Below, piece by piece: positions 11,401 through 22,943 of a stretch of DNA of 64,000 bases. Made by a program: the position numbers and the translations under genes. The notes under the pieces were generated by a model that did no database searches, was not told the origin of the DNA, and saw only the letters and a list, made by a program, of their open reading frames with translations. Numbering within the stretch: the stretch's first letter is position 1; each line of letters begins with the position of its first letter. Location of the stretch: NCBI GenBank assembly GCA_034359265.1, contig CP136891.1:14336501-14400500 (forward strand). Direction: 5' to 3'. Source of the DNA: Canna indica. Its lineage: Eukaryota > Streptophyta > Magnoliopsida > Zingiberales > Cannaceae.

Positions 11401-14400
11401 ATTTTTGTTATGAAACAGCTTTCTATTTTGTAATCATATTCAAGGTGATTTGATTGTCATGATTGCATTAGTTTGAAACTCTTGACTAAGTTACAGCTCC
11501 TTTGCACTAACATGCATTAACTAAAAAAGTCAGCATAAGTGATGTGCATATTGCTATGACTTTTTTCTGTGTCGGTGATCTGCGTTGATTATTAGAAAGA
11601 TATGATGTTTCAAAAAAGATACCCACATGTGAATTCTGTAGTTGGAATTTTGTAGTTCCAACACATTTATACAGCTTATTTGAACTTGGTTGTAGAATAG
11701 TAGAAAAGAAAAGGTATAAACTGGTGGATAGGCCTACATTTTATCTAAACTAAATTATGTTAAACTTGCTTGGTTTATGGCCCCAGTTATGATTGAACCA
11801 TGTGATTCATATGAATGATTTGAAATGATATATTGTCTTTCTTTTACCTCGAGTGACATATTGAAAGCTCAGTATTACATAACTAGGAAGCAAAAAGCCC
11901 AGTAGACCTAGCTTTACTAAAGTGGATACATGAAGACTGCTATTAGGTTCTTACACAAGGCAACAGTTCCAGAAAGTCTGATCCTTTCTTGCCCAATCGG
12001 GGCCTCTTACCATTAGTAAGATAAGAAATTTGTGAACAGTAGATTCATGGAGATTATGACTAAAAAATTTGTAGGGGTTAATCTCGAAATGACCTAAATA
12101 AAAAGACACCCCCCGCTGGGGAAACTTGGCAGCATAGTAGAAGCTTCCTTAGGGAGCCTGGTCCCTATAATTGACTTATATGAGGATTTTTAGAAACTGC
12201 ATTTTAATGGGAATTGAATAGGACAACATGATGAGATAATTTTGTATTTTATATACTCCTAAAAAATCATCAACACGACTTGAAGTAGACTTGATTCACA
12301 TATAGTCTTGTGTATTAAAAGTCCATCTTCATGGTCCCTGGCAATCTAAGAAGAATTTGCACAAGAATTCATCCTCTTTCTATCTGCATTACTCATGAAT
12401 AATATACATTTATTGCTAAGATTTGGATCATTCTGGTTCAACACATTGACCTTTTTTCTTTTCCTTTTCTTGTATCTAGATCTTTGATAAACTGATATGC
12501 CAGAATTGACAAAATCAAATTGATCCCCTGTTTCTCTAGTCCCAGTTCAAAGTTCGAGGGCTGGCTCATTTTTTCTTCTAAATCTTCGATCATGAATATA
12601 GCTTTGGCCTTTACAGAGGCACAAAATTTCCTCTGTAAATAAATGTTGTTATCTTGTTATCTCTTTCAAACCATTTCCATAAACGTGCTCCTTGTAAGGA
12701 TTGAAGAAAAAAAGTCAAGATGAGTTTTGAAGGTGCTTTATCCTAATTACAGTATACATGATTTGCTACAGATTGAGACAAATTATTTCACGTAGAAAAC
12801 AGTGTAGGGCAAGGTAATATTAACTAAGATTCTGGATTAATGGCGGCATTAATGACATAGGGCCTAAGCTATATATAAAATGATCTATCCTACAGGTTTC
12901 TGAAGAAAATTGGAACAGAATCCAATTTAGCAATAGAAAGATCTAATTCAAATCTTGACAATGGATGATCTAGCTAGCCTTGGCCAGGAGTTGACCTATT
13001 CATAAGAAAAAAACTAAAATGGACTTTTGGGTGTGCCAGATAGTTGTCCAACAAATAAAAATGTGCACAAGAATTTCCAAAGGGACAACAGCATGTATCC
13101 GCTATGGTTGTTGAACTCTTCCATCTTTGTGTGATATCCAACTACTTTTTACATGCTACAAAAAGTGAATTTAGTATTTTAATTTCAAGCTTTGCAGAAT
13201 TGGTCATGCTAAAATATCATTCTGTTTATTGAAGAAAATGCCTTCATTCTAGATGAAAAAGATCAATGATGACATGTATTCAACTCTGCATATTGAATTG
13301 GACCAAGCATTCCACAGCCATATCAAGGTCAATTTAGTGTCCTTTTCCTGCAATGAACCAAAGTGAGCACAGGTATCAGTTCAGTAAACTGGGGTCCCTT
13401 CTCATGTCTTACTTTGGTCATTTTTGTCAAAGTTTAGACTTGTTAAGATTTGATTACCTGCTATATGAAAAAAAGGAAATTATTTACAAGTGCAAAACAG
13501 GATAATCTGTGTCATCTTTTTCATAACATGAAGTCATGAATAGACGCTTGATCTCATCTGGTAAACTGTTTTCTAGAAATAATTGATACTGAGAGCGACT
13601 GATGGATAATTACATATAAGAATAATTGGATTTAAGACCACAAAGACATACTAGAAACACTGAATTCAACATTGTGCAAAATTAGATTTGAATCATGAGT
13701 GTGTAGGGCAACTTTGCTTCATGTTAGAAAAAAATTGTTAGAGATGGGTTAATATTTTAATTCAGAATCTTGATGCAGATTTTGTATGCATAATGAATGA
13801 TATCTAATGCCTTTATGTTGACAGATTATCAATCTATCCAATTAATGGAAGGTTAACTATTTCAAATGAAGCCCTCGTTCCGTGGCGTGGAATTAGGGCG
13901 GCCACTCATTGTTGGAAAGGGAGATGCATTTCATTAATTTCATGTGCCATTAATCTTGTCTTGTCCTCTAGGTTTTTAATTTAAAAGGTTGTTAATTCCA
14001 CACCTATCTATCCAAGCCTTTGCTATACATGTTGGTTGTTGAGTCTTATCCTGTCAATTTAAGTAGATGCATGCATGAGTCTAAAACTTGCATACAGTAG
14101 TCTGATATAGATAGCTGAAAATATATCTGAAATGAATGACATGCAAATGCAATAATGTCCCAGGGGAAATCATAAAGATATGTGAATTTTGTTGGAATGG
14201 ACTAACTAATTTTGCTTCATGGTAACCATGTATTTCAAAGCTAGTTTATTCTTTCAATGAGAAAAACAAATATACTCGCTATTTGATTAGACATCTCACC
14301 ACGTGACATAGCGAATATACTTGTTCATATATAGGGATTGTTTGCTTCATAGGATAAAGAAAATAGGGTAATGAATTTATTAATATTTATTGTTTGTTTA

Positions 14401-14990
14401 ATGCATGAATAGGAAGAAAATAAGAATAGAAGAATATAAAATTGATATCATATTTGATGTCTATCAGATTTAAAAAATTCATATCTAATCTTTCCTCGTT
14501 TATTATTCAATTTAATCATATCTAACGAAGCAAATATGCCAATAGAATATTATTTGATCATACAGTGAGCAAAAATTATACCACACAGAGTATACTCATT
14601 TATTATATCTATCCACAAAGTGAGTCTATCTGGTTTGCTCATCTAATAAATATATATGGTTTAAGATGCATGACTATATATCATGTGTCGCTTGGTAAAA
14701 AAGTTCTTCAATAAATTTACTATAATATCAACCTCTGGACAAGTTTTATTCATGAATAATATATAATCAAATTTGATGAAGAGGATTGTTTCTCGAAGAA
14801 TTTAGGACTACAAATATCACATTTGACAAATCTATAACATATGGGCACAAATTGAAATAAAGTATATAAATTATAGTACCAAATTGTTAAAAAATAAATA
14901 ATATTTTTTGTCATATATATAGAAGAATAAATTTAAAGAGGCTATTATGAAATCAACCCTACATATATTGCACTGAATTTAATTCACTGA
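8451..14990. other. Gene-poor AT-rich stretch, nothing supported
   Basis: This run of about 6.5 kb is evenly AT-rich single-copy-looking DNA without open frames of interest. I see no terminal inverted repeats and no LTRs. Many short T-rich tracts give it an intron-like texture. I cannot support any gene here. Confidence 0.5.
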
Positions 14991-16900
14991 TTGAGTGGGC
15001 ACATCATGACTCAAATGCCATCCTTGCACAGTAAACTAAATGATTTATCATTAGTGCTCATATCCTTCTTATGTTCGGGACACCATAAACGACATCCCCT
15101 ACCAGTCTACCACAACTTTCACTCATTAATTAGCCTCCAGGGATCCCTTTTATTCATCAAAAAAGGCACTCATATTTATCCACCATTAATTAATCTGATC
15201 TCCAAAAGTTGAATGTATTAATTAGAAGAACGTACAGTTAAATCTGGCCTGCCATTTATATTTCACCTAATCATTCTTCTCTTCAACTAGCACATTTCAG
15301 CAAACAGTCAACAAGACAAACAAAGAGGAAACACAACATGCACCATGAGACTGCTCTCCATCGGAGGCAGATACCCTGTCACTCTCTCACTCCTAAGCAA
15401 TAGAAAACTATCACGTCACCAACTCACCATAATTGAGCCTAATATTTTATATACTGATGACAACAGCTTACAAGTTTGGCTGCTTCGAAGAATTAATCAG
15501 TATGCAGGCCGAAGACAGTGGGGATCAGAAAAAGAATAATCAGTTTTATATATCTCCTCTCATGAGAGAGCTTTAATTAGTTCTGGTGTATACAGTGACA
15601 AACTTACTCATCAGCTTCAATCCAACTTGCTCATGGAGAATTCCAGCCGACACTTGTGACTGGAAACCCTAGTTTATGAGTACTGGAGCCTCCCCTCTCT
15701 TCTTTATTACTGATTTCTTTGCTTGAGTTGGACAACAGTCTTTAATTATGTTCATACCTACATAAGTTGAAACTTTGAAAAGTTTGCAGTGGTTATTATT
15801 TATTTATATATTATTAAATATTTATAGAACAAATGCTTGAAAGTTTCTTGATTGTATATATATAAGTGCCGAAAGCACAAAATGACAAGGTTAACTTTAG
15901 GTTTTCTTAGTAGCCTGTAAAATGGACATATGTGATGTTTGAATTTGTTATGTTTATATACATATACTAGAGATATATTATAGATACACAAAAGGAGATA
16001 TGCATTTAAAATGTGTATTTATTATTTCTTATAATTAACATTAATTATACAATCTTAGATTATTTTTTTTGAAAGAGGAACAGCTAAGAAAGATCAAGCG
16101 AATGAGTGAAGGTCATGAATTTTTTTTCAGTAACACTATACAGTTAATGGGTTGCCTTTCTGCATGATAAAAGGACAAATTAAAGATGTTTCAGCATCAT
16201 TGCGTGCGTACGTGGCGTCAATAATTAATGTCAACTGGAAATTTAGCAGCACTGTTCTTGATAACAAGTTAGAATAATATTATAAGTATATAATCAAGAA
16301 AGAAGCAAATTAAATCAATAAATATAAGTACATGAAGACACTGGTCACCAGATCGAGCTAGCAGACCCGATCTTGAACGCATGACATCAAGATTCCCAAC
16401 AGCATTCTCTGTGCAAGACAAAACAATCCCCACAAATGATGGTTGATCAGTCAAAGAAGCAACCCATTAATTTCTTTAATTATTCTCATTATATATATAT
16501 ACTCTCTTCCATTATTCATGAGTACCTCTTTCTGAATTTTATCACATATATAAATAAGTTTCAGAATTGGTAGAATTATCTGATTCACAAATTAGGTTTG
16601 CATGACGAGTGTTGCAGTGTGAGGGGGACCCAAACCCTAGGCCATTTTGTTGCTGGTGGTGTACTAAACAAAGCTACAACTAGCAACCCTAATCCAAAGG
16701 AAGAAGAAATTGTTCACTACCTGCTAATTAAGTACAACTATCCCATCAAGCATCAAGATTCTTCAGCTACACCTCTAATAAAGTTGCAATCCTCAGTTCG
16801 TCCTCCACGTCCTCCCTTGAAAGATCTCCAGCATTAAATCCCTCTTCTTCTTCTTCTTCTCCTCCACCGCCTCCCCCTCTTCTTGGTAATGCGCAGCACG
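14991..16900. other. Intergenic, upstream of SUPERMAN-like gene
   Basis: This AT-rich upstream region of the zinc-finger gene becomes CT-rich (CTTCTTCTTCTTCTTCTCC) just before the ATG at 16901, consistent with a 5-prime UTR. Short open stretches around 15345-15539 and 16598-16837 match nothing I recognise and are not called. Confidence 0.4.
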
Positions 16901-17578
16901 ATGGAGCAAACAAGAAACTGGATGTGGGCGAAATTAGATCATTCGAGTGAGAAATTATCTGTTCTTGGTTCCCAGAACCGTTCATCCAGCTTGTATGCTT
17001 ATGATCAGTCATGGGAAGAACGAGCCTTCGCCGAGGACTCGGCCGGCCGCTTAGGGGGTTGCATATGGCCGCCAAGGTCTTATTCTTGCAGCTTCTGCAA
17101 ACGTGAGTTCCGGTCAGCACAAGCCCTGGGCGGCCACATGAATGTGCACCGGCGAGATCGGGCCAGGCTCAAGCAATCCTTGAGCCCCAACCGCGATGAA
17201 AACATCGACCATCATCCACTCCACACCCCCAATTCAAATCCATGTACATGTTTAGCACCACCTCTCTCGTCTACCTTAAGATCTGTAAGTCTGGATTCGG
17301 CGGCAACTGCTCGACGAATTATTGTTTCAGAAGAATTGAAGGTTAGCACTGAGAATTCGAACCCGAGCGAAGAGAACATCAATGAAGAAGTGGAGGAAGA
17401 AGAAGACAATACCGGTGTCAAAAGACGGCGAACAGATTTCAAATTCTCTGCGATCTCCGTGGAAAAGGTGCAAAGTGAGGTACTGAAACAAAGCCCTTTT
17501 ACTGTAGAAGAATTAGATCTTGAGCTCAGGCTTGGACAAAAACGCAAGCCTGTTACGGTTGAACAAAGAGCTAACTAG
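16901..17578 (+). CDS. SUPERMAN-type single C2H2 zinc-finger repressor with EAR motif
   Basis: This is a plant-specific one-finger transcriptional repressor of the SUPERMAN/RABBIT EARS/ZFP10-11 group, which sets organ boundaries and cell proliferation in shoots and flowers. It is a single exon of 225 residues. The finger carries the hallmark QALGGH ([20 protein letters not shown] then MNVH; Cys63, Cys66, His79, His83), preceded by WPPRS and followed by basic RRDRARLK, the DNA-binding extension seen in SUPERMAN. An acidic Glu-rich stretch (about 155-170) precedes a KRRR signal. The C-terminus has the EAR motif LDLELRLG, which recruits TOPLESS corepressors. The ATG at 16901 ([10 protein letters not shown]) is preferred; an in-frame ATG at 16889 would add four residues. 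The gene appears intact. Which SUPERMAN paralogue it is cannot be told. Confidence 0.93.
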   Translation: MEQTRNWMWAKLDHSSEKLSVLGSQNRSSSLYAYDQSWEERAFAEDSAGRLGGCIWPPRSYSCSFCKREFRSAQALGGHMNVHRRDRARLKQSLSPNRDENIDHHPLHTPNSNPCTCLAPPLSSTLRSVSLDSAATARRIIVSEELKVSTENSNPSEENINEEVEEEEDNTGVKRRRTDFKFSAISVEKVQSEVLKQSPFTVEELDLELRLGQKRKPVTVEQRAN

Positions 17579-18272
17579 CATGCATGTAATTTAATATCAA
17601 TAGTCTTCCTTGTTACAATTCTACTTCTACTGTGTTTTCTTTTTCTTTTTCTTTTTTTCGTTAATTACATGGCAAAGGCCTAGATTTCATCTGTTATTAA
17701 TTAACGCTGGTCTCGTTCATATCATATATAGTACTTCTGTTCACATCTTTTGCAATTTGTATTAATTCATCATCATTATATATTGACAAGTGAAATTGCA
17801 ATTTCATGAGCACCCTAAGCTAATTAAATTAAATTAATTAACCCTGAAGCTATAGCTGTACTGCTGAATTAATGAGTGTACTGATTACTTTTCGTTTTCT
17901 CTTATTGTACAGGACTATATAGAATGAATTATGTACGATTTGTTTTTTAATTTGATTCAAAGATCAAATTAATTAATCATCTAATAAGCGTATTTTCCTT
18001 TCATTAATTCCTCCATTGGCGCCCCCTTTACATTTCAATTCATTTTCGTTGATATTTCTGAAGTTTTTTCTTGAGTAATTTGCAGGGTATACAATTAATT
18101 AATATATACTTTAATTATTCCAAATTCCCTTGGAAAAAATAAAGCTTAATTATTTCAAATTTCATGTACCGAACATGTGTATTTATACACGGGTAGAAAT
18201 AATCTGACAATTAATGACATGTATATTGCATGAAAAATATATGTAATAATATATGCAGTGGAATTCACATTC
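17579..18272. other. 3-prime flank of zinc-finger gene
   Basis: This AT-rich downstream sequence has T-rich tracts just after the stop codon, probably 3-prime UTR. No other feature is seen. Confidence 0.4.
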
Positions 18273-18607
18273 ACTATAATACAACTGACCTATAGAAACA
18301 TATAATCAGAGATAAATTAGATTTTTATTTCTAAATCTTCACATTTAGCGACTAATAAACACAAAATTTATTTTTAATTAGCCTCTAAAAATAGTTTTAG
18401 AGTCAGATCAATTAAGTGACTCTGTTGATGATGTTTCTATATATAGTTTAGAGTCCAATCAATTAAGTAATTTTATTGTTGTTGTTTCTATAAATTTTTA
18501 GAGACTAATTAGAAATAAATTTTATGTCTATTAGTATCTAAATGTAATAATTTAAAAATAAAAATTTAATTTGTCTCTAATTATATATCTTCTAATTGTG
18601 TTATAGT
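18273..18607. mobile_element. Palindromic MITE, family B copy 1
   Basis: This imperfect full-length inverted repeat is about 335 bp. The left arm starts ACTATAATACAACTGACC, and the right arm reads as its degenerate reverse complement, ending GTTATAGT. Inner matching blocks include AGAGATAAATTAGATTTTTA and GATCAATTAAGTGACTC. The same layout recurs at 35712-36042. It has no coding capacity. The superfamily is unassigned because no clear target duplication is seen. Confidence 0.7.
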
Positions 18608-19259
18608 CTCTCTCTCTCAGGCGTGTACTGCTTCAAATATTAGATACATGCACTATTGTTATCCATATATGGTTGCACTTGAACTACATCTAATTAACGT
18701 ACATACGGGATGTGACTATCATTATCACTACAAAACTCATTAAGCCTATAATATATTTTATGTGTTGACTGAGAGGCTGAGAGCACCTCTATATATGTTA
18801 CCTTGTTATATTACTAATATCATCCTTGGTTTTTTGTTTTCTTTTTAACTTTATGCTTGGCCTGCATGCTTTTGATGTATATATGATCTTTTACCTGATT
18901 TGATTATAAAATGAAGACAAATTAGTAGCATATACTATACATCTCATCAGAATATTTCAGCATCTCAACGATGAGTCAACATATGCTAATTGGTTTAAGT
19001 TATCCTCGTTTCATTAGTAGTTCATAACAATTAGTTCATACATATTACTAATTATTTTCGACTAATTAGAAGTCCTATTCCGAGCTTGCATTGGAAGCAG
19101 CTACCCTTGTTGCTTCTTGTTTCGACTAAACTTTAATGTATTTAATGTATTTTTTATAATTATTTTCTTTCTCCCTTCCTCCCTTGTAACTATCAATTTT
19201 TTATTAATATAAGCATTCTTTCTTTTTTTTAAAAAATACATATTACTAATTAATTAGCC
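18608..19259. other. Intergenic, nothing supported
   Basis: This is AT-rich DNA with a CT microsatellite at its left edge. No gene or repeat structure is supported. Confidence 0.4.
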
Positions 19260-19570
19260 CACTACAAAAAAATATGGTATCACCAACGGATAAAATCCGT
19301 CGGTAATAGTCCAAAATCCATCGGTAATACTGTTACCAACGGATACTCCATTGGTAAAATCTGTCGGTAAATGCCTGCTCGATAATACTGACGGATTTTA
19401 ATAAATATGTTGGTATTACCAACAGATATTTTCTTTTGTCGGTATTATCAACAGATGTTTTTTTCTGTCGGTATTACCAACGAATATCTTAATCTGTCGG
19501 TAATACCAACGGAGGTTCATCCATCGGTAATACCAACGGAGATACATCCGTCGGTAATACCAACTTTCTC
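19260..19570. repeat. Left subterminal repeat array of CACTA element
   Basis: More than ten copies of short motifs such as ACCAACGGA and CCGTCGGTAAT alternate in direct and inverted orientation just inside the left terminus. An open frame across it (VIPTEVHPSVIPTEIHPS) only reflects the repeat period and is not a gene. Confidence 0.85.
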
Positions 19571-21526
19571 ATTCATGAAAAGATGCTCTACATTTTCACC
19601 AAGAGTGAACTAAATCGAAAGGATTGATTCTCATATATATAAATTCCTACTTGAGATTCAATCATCAATCAAGCACACATTTATCAACTCAGTAAACTAT
19701 TCAATCAAATTTAAAACGGGATATTCTTAATAATAATAATCACATTTATAACGAAAATTATCAAAATAGTATTAATTACAATATGGAGTTGTCAGCTTCA
19801 CTACCGTTGAAAGTATTGCAACTACAATAATCACTATTGCAAATCCATTACAAGAACCAGACTTGTATGTCTACCTCCCCTATTGCATATAATGGTGGAA
19901 AGCAATTAGTTTTCGCTCCGTCTCTTACACTTTTAGGCATTGCATGAATATGAGTGGATTATGAAGCTCGAGCATGCATCTTATCCGGTACCTAAGTATA
20001 AAAAATAAATGATTTCAAAACAAAAAGTCTCCTACAAAGAACTACAAAAAAATTTATGGAAGTTAAATGCTTTTTTTTTCTATAAAATAAAAGCATAATG
20101 GAATTTGATGGAGTGTATAATCATGAACTTGGATCTCCTCAGTAAACAAAGTATATAAAGGCTAGTTAAAACCTTTTGGAACTTGAAACAGTTGACACGA
20201 AATTGTCCATTATCAATTCATAGATGTGGTAGCTGCCTAGCTGGAAATTCAAACATAGAGAAAAATATCTTAGGCAATGGGAGAAACAATAGAGAAAAAA
20301 AGATAATATATAACTAGAAATAGAAATGTGTATTCTAGCCTTTGTCATTGACAATAGGCTTTGGCGTATTCAAGTCAATAGTTGTCTAAAACAGGAGAAG
20401 AAAATTGATTTTCGCATATTTGTCTAAAACAAATACCTCATAAGAAGATAAAATTAGAATAAAATATGGAAGAAAATTTAATCAAAACTTCATAAAATAT
20501 GAAGCAACTTTGCATGGCAAGTGTCTTAGCATCTTAGCATCTTATACTTCATAGAATCACAATAACAAGCATATATCAGATATAAGAATCAATTGATGGA
20601 AGTGTGAAGCTGAACCAATTGATTGCAAGTGTGTTAACCAATAACAAGTGTGTTAACCAATTGATTGCAAGAGAAAGGGGAGTGTGAAGCTGAACCTTGA
20701 TGTGGGAGGCATTTGATGGAAGTCTTCACAGGTCTTCTTGCTTTTTTTCAGAAACTCTTCTACTGGTTGCAAAGCAGCTATTGTCATTCCATGTGATTTC
20801 TCTGTGTTTCCTTCATCAAGTATTAGTCCATGGTAGTAGTATGCAGCCGCCTATTCGAAAACAGAAGATCCCGTGTAATAACAAACTAAGTGTTTGTATG
20901 ACTTTATGCAATAAGGTTATCTTTGGTTAAGACGACCTCTTTTAAGGTGGAGACTTGAAGAGCTGTCTAGGAAAGAACTCAATATATGCTCATATTCTGA
21001 CATCACCCTAGTGATCGAGCCAATAAAGCTGGGGTTAGTCCCAAGTTGTAGGAGAGCACAAGAGAAAGCAACAGTTGCTTTCTTGAGCCTGTAAATATTA
21101 GAATAAATTCAAAATAGCACTTGCAAGTTTTAGATATATGCCAGCACCAGCAACGAACAAATTGCGTAGGAAAAATGCATGTCTATTAACATAGCAAACA
21201 GTAGAACTTGGACAGTTTTTAAAATGTCAGTATAGTAGTGTGATCAAAAAAATCAAATAAAAAATGAGGCTAAGGATATTGGATATAAGTCAGACACAAA
21301 ACCAATGACATGGTAGTACCTGATGCAATAGTTAATCATTTTGCAGGCAAATCGTCATTTTACCGCAAGAGTTGCCTTGGGACTATCTATTGCCATTCCA
21401 AGCTAGATATCAACACACTGTGAGGCTACCATCTCCTGTAAACTAAAATATGTTCAGCAGAAGGAAGTTGATGCATAATGGAGCTTGGCATATCTCAGTA
21501 TCTCACAATGTTAATAAAGTGACTTA

Positions 21527-22019
21527 GTAAAGAGATTCTACTGGAACTTCACGGTAGGTTACTCCAAAATCTTTGAGAGACCCAGTGTTAGATGACTCTG
21601 ATTCTCTAATACCAATTGCTTCTTCTAAGGTGTCATAAGGAGCTCCAACAACTGCTAAGAGTTGGAAATAATAATCAGTACTTACAACTCCAACAACCTG
21701 AGATATCAAGTAGATTAAACTTGAGTCTATGAAATTAGAAACCAGGAAAAGCAAAGAATAGTTCACCTCATCCCCCGGCCTAAAAAATGCAAACAAAGCA
21801 CAAGCAATGGCATGTGTACTAGAGAAAAAATTGCACAGATAAAGTGGCAAAAAAGGGTTCAAGTGTATGATTGATTAATGGTTCATAAAAATATAACTCC
21901 AGAGATATTCACAAACCTGAGAGCGAACTATTGCTGATTCTGCTCCAACAATTTCGGCAAAAACACAGTCAAGTGCTTCACACCCCCCACCATCATCATG
22001 ACCATATCCAGTACTTCCA
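21527..22019 (-). pseudogene. Captured fragment of aluminium-resistance / methionine gamma-lyase-like PLP enzyme gene
   Basis: Three consecutive exons of a plant gene for a Cys/Met-metabolism PLP-dependent enzyme (annotated elsewhere as aluminium-resistance protein or methionine gamma-lyase family) are retained with splice sites: about 22019-21917 (SGSTGYGHDD, ALDCVFAEIVGAESAIVRSQ), 21818-21767 (THAIACALFAFFRPGDE) and about 21665-21527 (VVGAPYDTLEEAIGIRES, GSLKDFGVTYREVPVE). The lysine that would carry PLP lies further downstream in the family and is absent here, as are the N- and C-termini, so it cannot be a working enzyme. It lies inside the CACTA element in the same orientation as the RabA fragment. 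The family match is strong by eye. A GGC-rich slip (HDDGGGCEAL) and an extended exon 3 are signs of decay. Confidence 0.8.
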
Positions 22020-22035
22020 CTGAAATGTTGGTATA

Positions 22036-22375
22036 TAACAATTAGTATACAATGAAACATTACTTATACAAGGGAGAACCCAGGTCCTAACTCCTAACCA
22101 ATTATTGTAGCTCAAGCAATAATTTGGACTTTCCAACAAAATTACAAATTATCTACTATGTCCTTTAGATGAAGGAGATTGGAAGCTATTGTCAAAATTG
22201 ATAGTAACAATTAGTATACAATGAAGCATTACTTATACAAGGGAGAACCCAGGTCCTAACTCCTAACCAATTATTGTAGCTCAAGCAATAATTTGGACTT
22301 TCCAACAAAATTACAAATTATCTACTATGTCCTTTAGATGAAGGAGATTGGAAGCTATTGTCAAAATTGATAGTA
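22036..22375. repeat. 169-bp direct tandem duplication
   Basis: Two almost identical 169-bp units follow each other (TTAGTATACAATGAA at 22042 and again at 22211). Both contain the same long stretch (CCCAGGTCCTAACTCCTAAC onward). I see about one base change between them, so the duplication is recent relative to the decay of the captured exons next to it. Confidence 0.88.
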
Positions 22376-22593
22376 ATATTGGATTGAAAATTAATTTGTA
22401 AGTAAACATAGTACATTTGAATCGAGCAATGAATTATTTAAATAAACAAAAGAACAAAAATGGGAAGAATTCAGCTATAGGAGAAACATGAAAAATAGTG
22501 GAAGAAATGAAGAAAGAAATCAAATCTGAGGCTCCAAGGACAAAAGCATTTGGGTGCAAAAGATTAAGTCAATAATATTAATCAAATTGTATT

Positions 22594-22829
22594 GGCATTG
22601 GGATGGACCTTTCTTGGCCGGCAGTGTCCCAAATCTGGGCCTTGACGAGTTTGTCGTCGACACGGATGGTGCAGGTGGCGAACTCGACGACGCTGATGGT
22701 GGACTTGGACTCGGAGCTGAACTCGTTGTGGGCGAATCAAGAGAGCAGGTTTGTCTTTCCCACCGCGGAGTCCCCTATCAATACCACCTTGAAGAGGTAA
22801 TCATAGTCCTCATCCGCCCTGTACGCCAT
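22594..22829 (-). pseudogene. Captured first exon of a RabA (Rab11-type) GTPase
   Basis: From the ATG at 22829 the minus strand encodes [20 protein letters not shown], then the P-loop GDSAVGKT, the effector region [13 protein letters not shown] and the G3 box WDTAGQER. This is the start of a plant RabA small GTPase, which normally directs secretory vesicle traffic. A TGA replaces the expected codon after NLLS, and the switch I region has an extra Val codon (TISVVEF). Similarity stops just after WDTAGQER, which is where RabA genes usually have their first intron, so the captured piece is 5-prime UTR, exon 1 and perhaps intron start. Embedded in the CACTA element, it is a non-functional transduplicate. 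Confidence 0.88.
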
Positions 22830-22943
22830 TGTATCTCTCTAATTACATATCGCCCTCCGTCTGTCTTCTCTTTTCCTCCTCGTCCTCCTGTGTTCTCGCC
22901 TTCCTCGTCTTTAGCAAGGGAGAGATTGAGGTACACATTTGCA

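Noticed and set aside
16269..16837. Two small open frames upstream of the zinc-finger gene
   Set aside because: Short, no family match, and lying in the presumed promoter and leader.
19407..19613. Open frame of 68 codons with VIPTE repeats
   Set aside because: It is a direct reading of the CACTA subterminal repeats.
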